Below are positions 4,820-11,643 of a DNA stretch of 42,759 nucleotides, piece after piece. The stretch is from Dorea_D sp963559605. GTDB lineage: Bacteria > Bacillota > Clostridia > Lachnospirales > Lachnospiraceae. How positions within the stretch are numbered: position 1 is the stretch's first letter; each line of letters begins with the position of its first letter. The translations under genes and the position numbers were made by a program. The notes below the pieces were generated by a model. That model had not been told where the DNA came from and made no database searches. It saw nothing but the letters and a program-made list of their open reading frames with translations. The stretch is from positions 1-42,759 of the forward strand of contig CAUWLL010000022.1 in the NCBI GenBank assembly GCA_963559605.1, in the 5' to 3' direction.

Positions 4820-5503
4820 ATGCCAGAGTCTTTCAACACTTATAAAAACGAACGTTGCCTAATATTTGATGAATCTGGAAACCTTGGAAGTTCTGGACGT
4901 TATTTTGTAATTGCTTGCATAGATACTATGAACTATAAATCTCTTCACAATGTCATGAAAAGAAAATTAGGTATTGCAAAGCAACAATTTCAAGAGCTTG
5001 CCTGTTTACACTCTAATGAAATTAAGGCAAAAGATGCTTATCCATGTATTAAGTATCATATTCTTGAAACCATCGCAGAAAAAGAACTTTCAATTTCTTA
5101 TATCGTGGCTGATTTATCCCACGTAAAAGAAAATCTGCTAAAAGAAAAGAATATATTGTATAACTTTTTGATGAAACTCCTTATTGACAAATTAGTTTCC
5201 GAAAAAGATAATGGAACCACATTGAATATTATTTGTGATAATCATACTACTAAAATTGCATCTGGCAATTCTTTTGAAGAATATATCAAACTTCATCTGC
5301 TTTATGAAAAAGAGTATGATATTAACATCAATGTTGTATATATGGATTCTGATGACCGCTCAGCCTATCCGGTTCAAGCAGCCGACTATATCGCAAATGC
5401 CCTTTATGGCTGGATAGAATACAAAGATAAAATATACTATAACCGCTTTCGTTCCAAGATAGATAAAGCCTTGCATTTTCCTAATAGAAAGTTTGGAAAA
5501 TAA
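4820..5503 (+). CDS. DUF3800 domain protein, RNase H-like fold
   Basis: The 227-residue product has the DUF3800 hallmarks: LIFDESGN near residues 15-21, a central helical part, and IICDNHTTKI plus QAADYIANALYGW towards the end. The scattered Asp and Glu residues are the expected metal-binding set of an RNase H-like fold. The biochemical activity of the family is poorly known, and it often occurs in mobile elements and near phage defence genes. AGAGGGGTGA lies 6 nt before the ATG at 4820. An in-frame GTG 9 bp upstream is an alternative start. A candidate structured RNA with its own promoter begins just downstream. Confidence 0.8.
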   Translation: MPESFNTYKNERCLIFDESGNLGSSGRYFVIACIDTMNYKSLHNVMKRKLGIAKQQFQELACLHSNEIKAKDAYPCIKYHILETIAEKELSISYIVADLSHVKENLLKEKNILYNFLMKLLIDKLVSEKDNGTTLNIICDNHTTKIASGNSFEEYIKLHLLYEKEYDININVVYMDSDDRSAYPVQAADYIANALYGWIEYKDKIYYNRFRSKIDKALHFPNRKFGK

Positions 5504-5524
5504 AAATAGTTTTTTTGAAAAATA

Positions 5525-5553
5525 TTGCATTTTATACACCCTTGTGGTATTAT
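5525..5553 (+). promoter_or_regulatory. Sigma-A promoter for ncRNA-3
   Basis: TTGCAT (5525-5530) and TATTAT (5548-5553) are 17 bp apart, beginning 21 bp after the DUF3800 stop codon. No ribosome-bound frame follows. Confidence 0.65.
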
Positions 5554-5559
5554 ATTTGA

Positions 5560-5678
5560 ACAGAAAGAATATACTGTAATTGAATGGGTGTGTAAGCCTA
5601 TATTAGTGTGCGTTAGTTTTTAGCATAAGTTGCCTATGTGGTAACCACTATTATAGCCGCACCCATTTCTTTTTTTTC
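5560..5678 (+). ncRNA. Candidate structured RNA, about 119 nt (ncRNA-3)
   Basis: A 10-bp helix with one G-U pair joins AATGGGTGTG (5583-5592) to CGCACCCATT (5658-5667), and a TCTTTTTTTT tract follows, so the closing helix doubles as the terminator. The enclosed 65 nt contain a GTGG-TAA-CCAC hairpin. There is no credible reading frame. It lies directly downstream of the DUF3800 gene, as ncRNA-1 lies downstream of the frameshifted gene. Confidence 0.6.
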
Positions 5679-5725
5679 AAAATTAAAACCGCCCCAGCGC
5701 TACCAACACTGAGACGGTCTTGCAT
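5679..5725. repeat. R2 repeat, copy 2
   Basis: This is a 47-bp match to 3206-3252 with scattered base differences, again placed immediately after the terminator of a structured RNA. Read on the minus strand its imperfect hairpin is followed by GGTTTTAATTTT, so it may terminate leftward transcription. Confidence 0.75.
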
Positions 5726-5734
5726 AGATTTTTG

Positions 5735-5780
5735 TCATGCAGATGCATGATATAACCTAACCAACAACTAGATTATATCA
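5735..5780. repeat. Two inverted repeats upstream of the recombinase gene
   Basis: TCATGCA-GA-TGCATGA (5735-5750) is a perfect palindrome around 2 bp. It overlaps a second inverted repeat, TGATATAA (5748-5755) with TTATATCA (5773-5780). Both could be protein-binding sites controlling the recombinase, or mRNA structures. Confidence 0.5.
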
Positions 5781-5785
5781 CAACT

Positions 5786-5814
5786 GCACTCTGCATGGCA
5801 AGAGTGCTATTTTT
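5786..5814 (+). terminator. Terminator-like hairpin before the recombinase gene
   Basis: The stem GCACTCT/AGAGTGC with an 8-nt loop is followed by TATTTTT, about 40 bp before the recombinase start. It may insulate or attenuate the recombinase from upstream transcription. Confidence 0.65.
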
Positions 5815-5852
5815 GTACTCTTTTTTATATACTTTTAGAGGATGGTGATATA

Positions 5853-7268
5853 ATGGAACAACGTTTTGCTTATGGATATGTCCGTGTATCTACAGACCGG
5901 CAGGAAGAACTCTCCCCGGATTCTCAAAAGCGGCTTCTTCACGAATACGCAAAGAAAAATGATATTGTAATTTTGGATATTTTCTCTGAACTTGGCGTCT
6001 CCGGCAGGAAGGCTTCCAAGCGTCCGGAATTCCAGCGTATGATCAGTATGGCAAAATCCCCAGAACATCCGGTTGATTTGATCCTCGTCTGGAAGTACAG
6101 CCGATTTGCCCGAAATCAGGAAGAGTCTATTGTTTATAAGTCTCTTTTAAAAAAACAGCACAATGTAGAAGTAGTCAGCATCTCCGAACCCTTAATAGAA
6201 GGCCCCTTCGGCAATCTGATCGAACGGATCATTGAATGGACAGACGAATATTATTCTATCCGTCTTTCCGATGACGTTAATCGTGGCATGGAAGAAAAAG
6301 CGTTGAAAGAAGGTTATCAGTGTGTCCCTCCGCTTGGGTATCAGGCAGTCGGCGGCGGCGACCCTTTTATCATCAACGAAGAGGAGTTTAAAGCAGTTTC
6401 TTTCATGGCGGACCAGTATGATATTCACGATTGGGACTTTACCAAGATAGCCCGCAGTCTCAATTCTGCCGGATACCGGACCAGACGGGGGAATCCTTTT
6501 GAATCCCGGAGCGTAGAGCGCATTCTTCGTAATCCCTTTTATTATGGTCTTGTAGTCTGGAAAGACATTGAGTTTATCGGCTCTCACGAAGTGCGCTTCA
6601 CAAAAGAACGCTTTGAAGAACGGATCAAGAAAATGGATTCCAGACACCGCCCTCCCCGGCGGCGGAATATCTCTTCTTGCTCTCACTGGCTGTCCGGTTT
6701 GTTAAAATGTGGTACTTGTGGATCTAGTCTGGCTTACAATGCAGCGAACCACTCTCCCGGCTTTCAATGCTGGCGATACACAAAAGGTCTTCACGACGGA
6801 TCCGTATCCATCAGTGAAAAGAAAGTAACTGCTGCCGTCTGCGAATATTTTGAAAAATTGCTTTCTGGAATGGACTTCGAGTATGAATATCGTCCTGTAA
6901 AATCCTCCGACACAGATATGCAACTGGAATCGCTCAAGGAGGAGCTGAGTAAAATTGGTTCCAGATCTGACAGAATACGCCTTGCATACGAAAAAGGGAT
7001 TGATACCCTTGAGGAATACAGTGAGAATAAAAGACGTCTAAAATCGGCAAAAAAAGAGCTTGAAAGGCAAATTGAGGAATTAAACAGCCCCTCCGCTGAA
7101 AAGCCCTCGAAAGAAACTGTTCTTGAAAAGGTCCGTACCGTTTATGATATAATAAAAGACCCCAGTGTTGATCATGAGACAAAAGGAACTTTTATGCGAA
7201 GTCTCGTAGAAGACATTGTCTATGACAAAGAAAATCACAGACTTATTTTTCATCTATATATCTCTTAA
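5853..7268 (+). CDS. Large serine recombinase (element integrase)
   Basis: The protein has 471 residues, within the normal range for large serine integrases. The resolvase-type catalytic domain covers about 5-150, with nucleophile Ser13 in YVRVSTDRQ and the KYSRFARNQEES helix. The recombinase domain lies at about 165-265. A zinc ribbon begins with Cys286 and Cys289 (KCGTCGSS); its second half has one clear cysteine (QCWRYTKGLH), so the fourth ligand may be a histidine. A coiled coil (about 355-405) and tail follow. GAGGATGGTGA precedes the ATG. The gene is GC-richer than the cargo beside it. It lies at the junction with cotJC, so it should integrate and, with a directionality factor, excise the element. 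Confidence 0.93.
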   Translation: MEQRFAYGYVRVSTDRQEELSPDSQKRLLHEYAKKNDIVILDIFSELGVSGRKASKRPEFQRMISMAKSPEHPVDLILVWKYSRFARNQEESIVYKSLLKKQHNVEVVSISEPLIEGPFGNLIERIIEWTDEYYSIRLSDDVNRGMEEKALKEGYQCVPPLGYQAVGGGDPFIINEEEFKAVSFMADQYDIHDWDFTKIARSLNSAGYRTRRGNPFESRSVERILRNPFYYGLVVWKDIEFIGSHEVRFTKERFEERIKKMDSRHRPPRRRNISSCSHWLSGLLKCGTCGSSLAYNAANHSPGFQCWRYTKGLHDGSVSISEKKVTAAVCEYFEKLLSGMDFEYEYRPVKSSDTDMQLESLKEELSKIGSRSDRIRLAYEKGIDTLEEYSENKRRLKSAKKELERQIEELNSPSAEKPSKETVLEKVRTVYDIIKDPSVDHETKGTFMRSLVEDIVYDKENHRLIFHLYIS

Positions 7269-7290
7269 CCCGCGTAAAATGCGGGTTTTA
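7267..7290 (+). terminator. Terminator of the recombinase gene
   Basis: A 7-bp stem AACCCGC/GCGGGTT with a 7-nt loop overlaps the stop codon and is followed by TT. It separates recombinase transcription from the cotJC fragment. Confidence 0.75.
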
Positions 7291-7312
7291 TAAATGCTAT
7301 CTGTTTTTACAA
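7291..7312. other. Probable right attachment junction (attR) inside cotJC
   Basis: CotJC-like coding sequence becomes recognisable at QFGGPDGEL (CAA at 7310). The codons just before it read through in frame as CYLFL, without similarity to the expected CotJC N-terminus. The crossover core must lie in or just beside these bases. Its exact length cannot be fixed without attL, which is outside the window. Confidence 0.6.
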
Positions 7313-7843
7313 TTCGGAGGTCCCGACGGGGAACTTGCAGCTTCCATGCGCTACCTCTCCCAGAGATATACCATGCCTTATAAAGAAGTCATCGGCACAC
7401 TTACCGACATCGGTACAGAAGAACTTGCCCATATGGAAATGATCTGTGCTATCGTCTACCAGCTTACCAAGAACATGAGCATGGAAGAATTAGAGCGTTC
7501 CGGCTTTGACAAATACTATGTAGATCATACCCTCGCTCTCTGGCCACAGGCTGCAAGCGGAGCGCCTTGGACGGCGACGTACTTCCAGTCCAAAGGAGAT
7601 CCCATCACCGACCTTCACGAAGATATGGCTGCAGAACAAAAAGCACGAACTACCTACGACAATATCTTGAGACTGGTCAAAGACCCCGAAATATGCGAAC
7701 CCATCCGCTTCTTACGGGAACGGGAAATTGTCCACTACCAGCGTTTCGGTGAAGCCTTGCGCATTACCCAAGATCATCTGGACGAGAAAAACTTCTATGC
7801 TTTCAACCCTGAATTTGATCTTCGGGCAATCTGCAGAAAATAA
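7310..7843 (+). CDS. cotJC: CotJC spore coat / manganese-catalase-like protein, 5'-truncated by the element
   Basis: The 177 residues match CotJC from the QFGGPDGELAAS motif to the end (KNFYAFNPEFD). The ferritin-like di-metal ligands are visible in GTEELAHMEM and FLREREIVHYQRF. About the first 30 residues of the normal protein are missing, and the open frame simply runs back into the element end. The ATG at 7346 is internal and has no ribosome site, so the fragment is probably not expressed as it stands. CotJC is a coat component made in the mother cell. Excision of the element could restore the full gene. Confidence 0.85.
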   Translation, partial: QFGGPDGELAASMRYLSQRYTMPYKEVIGTLTDIGTEELAHMEMICAIVYQLTKNMSMEELERSGFDKYYVDHTLALWPQAASGAPWTATYFQSKGDPITDLHEDMAAEQKARTTYDNILRLVKDPEICEPIRFLREREIVHYQRFGEALRITQDHLDEKNFYAFNPEFDLRAICRK

Positions 7844-7848
7844 TGAAA

Positions 7849-7884
7849 ATCCAGAAGTGATTCTACATAGAATTACTTCTGGAT
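7849..7884. terminator. Bidirectional terminator between cotJC and the zinc-ribbon gene
   Basis: Arms ATCCAGAAGT and ACTTCTGGAT enclose an inner ATTCTA/TAGAAT helix. TTTTC follows on the minus strand and CTTATCTT on the plus strand. It serves the two convergent genes. Confidence 0.8.
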
Positions 7885-7890
7885 CTTATC

Positions 7891-8295
7891 TTACTTAAAG
7901 AATAACATATAAGCGATTACCGCAGCCACAATTACAATCGCTACTCCGAGGATGATAATCGGTACTTTCGATACCGGCTCGTCATCATATACATCGTCAT
8001 AATTATCATAATCGTAGTCATCGTAATCATAATCGTCTCTTCTTGATTTTGGAGCCGATTTTTTCTTTTTTCCTCTCTCATCTTCCACAGAAAGCATCTC
8101 ATCATAGGCTTTGCGCATTTCTTTTTCACGCTTATCTCTGACGCTTTTCGGCGGAATATTTGAATATTGAGACTCTGACTTCTCCGCCTTCTTTGCCTGC
8201 GGAGCTTTAAATTTCTTCTTGCAGTTATAACATAACAGATAATTTGGATCTTTCTTTCCCGGCCTTAATTCCTGACCACATATCGGACACTTCAT
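7891..8295 (-). CDS. Zinc-ribbon protein with C-terminal membrane anchor
   Basis: The 134-residue protein has an N-terminal zinc ribbon (Cys3, Cys6, Cys22, Cys25 in KCPICG and LCYNCKKKF), then a basic linker. An extreme Asp/Tyr run (YDYDDYDYDNYDD) and one membrane helix near residues 109-131 (VPIIILGVAIVIVAAVIAYM) follow. The ribbon and acidic run are therefore expected in the cytoplasm with a tail anchor. It is a hypothetical protein of unknown function. GGAGG lies 12 nt before the ATG, a rather long spacing. Confidence 0.7.
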   Translation of the reverse strand: MKCPICGQELRPGKKDPNYLLCYNCKKKFKAPQAKKAEKSESQYSNIPPKSVRDKREKEMRKAYDEMLSVEDERGKKKKSAPKSRRDDYDYDDYDYDNYDDVYDDEPVSKVPIIILGVAIVIVAAVIAYMLFFK

Positions 8296-8364
8296 TGGTA
8301 TCTTATGCCTCCTCGTATCGTAATATATTTGATATTATACTACAAAAAACAAAAAATAGCAAAA

Positions 8365-9621
8365 TTAATTTTTTCCAAGTGTCACTTTCACTTTTGACTC
8401 ATCATAACCGCCTGTTCTATCTGCCACCTGTATAGTAAGTTCCACCTTATCTCCCGGCGCATAATACATAAGCTGTTCTTTTAAAGTCATCATGCTGTCA
8501 ATCGTAATGCCGTTAAGTTCCGTAATGATCATACCCTTTTTAAGCCCGGCGTCCTTTGCGCCTCCGCCTCTTGTCACATCAGAAATATAAACACCTACGG
8601 GCATTCCATACATCTCAGAGCTTTCCGCCGTTACATCTACACCTTCAATACCGAGATACCCCTGCTTGCCTTCTTCCAGCTTTGTTCTTGTCTCACGGTT
8701 GATCAGGCTGTCGATCACATTGCTGACACTTGTAACCGGGATCGCATAACCCATTCCTTCTGTCATATCCGAAGCCGCTTTCGCCGTATTAATACCGATA
8801 ACCTCTCCGCCGGCATTCAACAGCGCACCTCCGCTGTTTCCCGGATTGATCGCTGCATCTGTCTGAATGAGCTTCCCATCTATTTCATCAATCTCACGTC
8901 CTTTTGCTGAGACAATCCCCGTTGTAACAGACTGTCCGTAACCAAGCGCGTTACCAATGGCAATAACCGGCTCTCCGACTTTCAGTTTATCAGAGTCTCC
9001 GAGACTTGCGACCTTAATCTGATCCATGGTAGAACTCTTAATATCTTTTAAACTTACGGCAATAACTGCCAAGTCTTTCGCCGCATCCGTACCTTTTACC
9101 TGTGCTTCCACGCTTTCCTCGTCAATAAAAGAAACGGTCAGCGTCTTGCTGCCTTCTACTACATGGTTGTTGGTAATGATCAGAAGCTCAGAATCATTCT
9201 GCGCGATAATAATACCGGAGCCCACACTGGTACTCTCCATCTCCTGAATGCCTCCAAAGAAACTCTGTACCTGCTGGATACTCATGTTTGTAATAGATAC
9301 AGCCGACGGCATTGCCTGTTCTGCAATGTCTGCCACCTCCGAAGAAATGGTACTGTTGGAACTGGTAGATATTTTTGTATTCTCTATTTTGGAAGTGTTC
9401 TCTCCACCTGTTGCCCCTGATGTTCCGATTAGTTTCCCAACCGCTACATTTCCCACTTGGAATGCTGCTCCTGCCACCAGGCCAAACACCAGAGCGAAGC
9501 ACAAAAACTTCAGCCACTTAGGCGCTCCCTTTCTCGGTTTTTTATTGGGAACATTTTCATAGTGATAAGAATTTCCCGGATCCTCCTGCGGAGATGTGTA
9601 ATACGTATATTGATTGTCCAT
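8365..9621 (-). CDS. htrA: HtrA/DegP-type membrane-anchored serine protease
   Basis: The 418-residue protein has a cytoplasmic N-terminus and a membrane helix at about 37-58. The trypsin-like domain carries the triad His153 (TNNHVVEG), Asp183 (KDLAVIAV) and Ser263 (NPGNSGGAL). A PDZ domain occupies about 320-415 (GLKKGMIITELNG). It degrades or refolds misfolded proteins outside the membrane. AAAGGAG precedes the ATG. It appears monocistronic. Confidence 0.93.
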   Translation of the reverse strand: MDNQYTYYTSPQEDPGNSYHYENVPNKKPRKGAPKWLKFLCFALVFGLVAGAAFQVGNVAVGKLIGTSGATGGENTSKIENTKISTSSNSTISSEVADIAEQAMPSAVSITNMSIQQVQSFFGGIQEMESTSVGSGIIIAQNDSELLIITNNHVVEGSKTLTVSFIDEESVEAQVKGTDAAKDLAVIAVSLKDIKSSTMDQIKVASLGDSDKLKVGEPVIAIGNALGYGQSVTTGIVSAKGREIDEIDGKLIQTDAAINPGNSGGALLNAGGEVIGINTAKAASDMTEGMGYAIPVTSVSNVIDSLINRETRTKLEEGKQGYLGIEGVDVTAESSEMYGMPVGVYISDVTRGGGAKDAGLKKGMIITELNGITIDSMMTLKEQLMYYAPGDKVELTIQVADRTGGYDESKVKVTLGKN

Positions 9622-9710
9622 AAGACCTTACTCCTTTCACCTTTTGTTTTATTCTAGCTGTAGTTTAATCTATAATTGTGTTCAAATTGTGACAAATCCG
9701 TGTCAGAATT

Positions 9711-10043
9711 TCAAAAAACAACCTGAATCAAAAACATGTAGAGCACCGTTCCGGTTCCTATACTCAAAAGATTATTTCGTTTCCACACATGGAGTCCCGC
9801 AGTCACCAAAACTGCTGCCGCTTCCGGAAGTCCATAGGGGAATCTAAGCACCTGCGCTCCTTTCAGACAATAAACTACCAGCATTCCGATAACCGCCGGA
9901 GTAAGCACTTTTCCAAGATACCGGATTACCGGAGGAATCTCTTTTCCTTTTGGGAAAATCAGAAACGGCACAACCCGGGTGGCAAACGTGGTCAAAGCTA
10001 CCACCAGTATGATCAAAAATGACGTAATAACACTTATTGGCAT
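9711..10043 (-). CDS. azlD: AzlD-type branched-chain amino acid exporter subunit
   Basis: The small hydrophobic protein has 110 residues and four likely membrane helices. The AzlD pattern is visible as TTFATRVVPFLIFPKGKEIP early and LTPAVIGMLVVYCLKG in the middle. AzlC and AzlD together export branched-chain amino acids. The ATG at 10043 has GGAG upstream and overlaps the end of azlC by 10 bp, so translation is coupled. A longer in-frame reading lacks similarity upstream of this start. Confidence 0.88.
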   Translation of the reverse strand: MPISVITSFLIILVVALTTFATRVVPFLIFPKGKEIPPVIRYLGKVLTPAVIGMLVVYCLKGAQVLRFPYGLPEAAAVLVTAGLHVWKRNNLLSIGTGTVLYMFLIQVVF

Positions 10044-10740
10044 GTAACCTCTCCTTTCTCCTCCAGCTTTTTCCTTGAAACAAATAACAACAAAACAATG
10101 AGCAGCATAGACGGAAGCACAAAATGTTCCATCCCGAAAATCTGCAAACAGATAAATGCACTTATTACTCCTGTCACTTCCGGAATCCGGTTCTCTTTGC
10201 TCATCCACTGTTCCACAAAGATTACCACAAAGAGAGCCGTCATAGCAAAATCAATCCCTTCCGAATTAAATGGCAGAAGTGCGCCTGCCAATCCGCCAAT
10301 GGCAGAACCTATCACCCAGTAAGACTGGTTCATCATGGATATAACAAACAAGAACTTCTCTTCTTCCACATCCTCGGGAATTTTTGTCGTACACAAAAGA
10401 GAATATGTCTCATCTGTCAATCCGAAAATCATATACCACCGTTTCTTTCCCATATTATTGAATTTCTCAAGCAGTGAAATCCCATAAAAGATATGACGGA
10501 TATTTACCATTAAAGTCATAAATGCAACGTGTAAAAAAGACACTCCCGGCACAAAGAAATTAACTGCCAGATATTGTCCCGAACCTGCATACACAAGAAG
10601 GCTCATTAACATCGCCCACAAAAAAGAATATCCTTTCTCCGCAAACATCACCCCGAATGCAATCCCGATAAATACATACCTGTCAATACCGGTATCGTAT
10701 ATGGAAATGCTTTTTTCGCCGCACTTATATATCCTTTCAT
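10034..10740 (-). pseudogene. azlC: AzlC-type branched-chain amino acid exporter, frameshifted near its start
   Basis: From GGGAG-ATG at 10740 the sequence reads MKGYISAAKKAFPYTIPVLTG, a normal AzlC start, then leaves the family pattern and stops after 30 residues. The expected continuation (YVFIGIAFGVMFAEKGYSF) is present one frame over, and the rest of AzlC follows intact to 10034. Loss of a single base around 10676-10680 (GGTATG for an expected GGTTATG) explains it. Restart at the internal GTG at 10651 would give a product lacking the first membrane helix. It is probably a real inactivation or a sequence error. The following azlD is intact. Confidence 0.75.
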
Positions 10741-10785
10741 CTCTACTATCTCCCTGTAAAATATATTCTCATAACTTCTGACTAC

Positions 10786-10820
10786 AAAAAAACAGATCCC
10801 TACATCAAGGACCTGTTTTA
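10786..10820 (-). terminator. Terminator of the membrane-anchored unknown gene
   Basis: On the minus strand AAACAGGTCC pairs with GGGATCTGTTT across an 8-nt loop, followed by TTTTTTT. It lies between the unknown gene and azlC. Confidence 0.8.
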
Positions 10821-10827
10821 CAACAAC

Positions 10828-11439
10828 TCAATTTCCTGTACCGTCTTCATATGCCTTCCTTAAATCCGCCAACGCCTCCCGAAGCAATGCATCTGACTGT
10901 ACTGCTTTTTTGTATTCCTGATTCTCTTTTTCCATCAGTTTCTGTACATCTTCATGAGCCGCTACTGTCTTAATATACTGCTGCGTCTCATGATCTAATG
11001 CCTCTGTGTAGATCCGATACTTCCCGCTTGTCCCGTCTTTTGTCACATACAACGTTCTAAGTCCCGGGACTTCTGTATAGATGTCTTTTATCTTCATACC
11101 ATATTTGACAAATGCAACATAGGTATCTTCGTATTTCCCGTTTTTTATATAAGTTTGAATATTACGATAATCTTCCACGAACTCCTTTTCTTCTGTCAGC
11201 TTCTCATAATATTCTTCCACTGTGCGAAGTATCTCCGGATTGTCTCCCTGACGCAAAGGATTGGTCTGCATATTTTCTGCGCCTTTATTCTCTGCCCTTT
11301 TCTCCGCAATCTTTGTCTTTTGTGCTTTCTCTTTTCCGTTGTCTCCGGTAACGCTGAATCCAACCGCTCCGATTGCCAGAACAAGGAATATAACCCCTGC
11401 CATAAATGCAATCCGGTTGTCTCTTCGTTTTCCCTTCAT
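10828..11439 (-). CDS. Membrane-anchored extracytoplasmic protein of unknown function
   Basis: The 203-residue protein has a basic start (MKGKRRDNR), one membrane helix near 11-30 (AFMAGVIFLVLAIGAVGFSV) and a charged linker. The helical and beta extracellular domain has an EEYYEKLTEEKEFVEDYRN stretch and a VAFVKYGMKIKDIYTEVPGL segment. The second pattern recurs in secreted proteins of Lachnospiraceae, but I cannot name a function. The gene lies between tRNA-Arg and azlCD and has its own terminator. Confidence 0.7.
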   Translation of the reverse strand: MKGKRRDNRIAFMAGVIFLVLAIGAVGFSVTGDNGKEKAQKTKIAEKRAENKGAENMQTNPLRQGDNPEILRTVEEYYEKLTEEKEFVEDYRNIQTYIKNGKYEDTYVAFVKYGMKIKDIYTEVPGLRTLYVTKDGTSGKYRIYTEALDHETQQYIKTVAAHEDVQKLMEKENQEYKKAVQSDALLREALADLRKAYEDGTGN

Positions 11440-11475
11440 AGACTACCTCCATATGATAAGCACTTTTTCAAGGTA

Positions 11476-11547
11476 CACACCCGGGCGGATTCGAACCGCC
11501 GCTCCCGCCTCCGGAGGGCGGTGCTCTATCCCCTGAGCTACGGGTGC
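11476..11547 (-). tRNA. tRNA-Arg (anticodon CCG)
   Basis: The 72-nt cloverleaf is complete. The acceptor is GCACCCG/CGGGTGT (first pair G-U), the D stem is GCTC/GAGC, the anticodon stem is CCGCC/GGCGG with loop CTCCGGA, the variable loop has 4 nt, and the T stem is GGCGG/CCGCC with loop TTCGAAT. The 3' CCA is not encoded. It reads CGG codons. Confidence 0.95.
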
Positions 11548-11643
11548 ATAAATCACAGTTTTCTCAACTGTATTTGTTATCTTACCATATTTATCACATA
11601 AAGTAAAGGAAATGCTGCAGACATTTCCCTTACTTTATCAAAA

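Larger units (their letters stand above)
1..7309. mobile_element. Right (integrase-side) end of a prophage-like element inserted in cotJC
   Basis: This stretch has the layout of a temperate-phage lysogeny end. Leftward tiny early genes and a DUF739/Cro-like gene are followed by a divergent LexA-like CI repressor, a cargo region and a large serine recombinase, and the host gene cotJC then resumes in frame. Most of it is visibly AT-richer than the backbone that follows. No structural phage genes are seen, but the element continues beyond the left edge. The left boundary and attL are not in the window, so its size and whether it is an intact phage are unknown. Confidence 0.8.

Noticed and set aside
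10741..10827. T-box leader ahead of azlC
   Set aside because: The gap is under 90 bp and holds the terminator of the upstream gene, with no T-box sequence.
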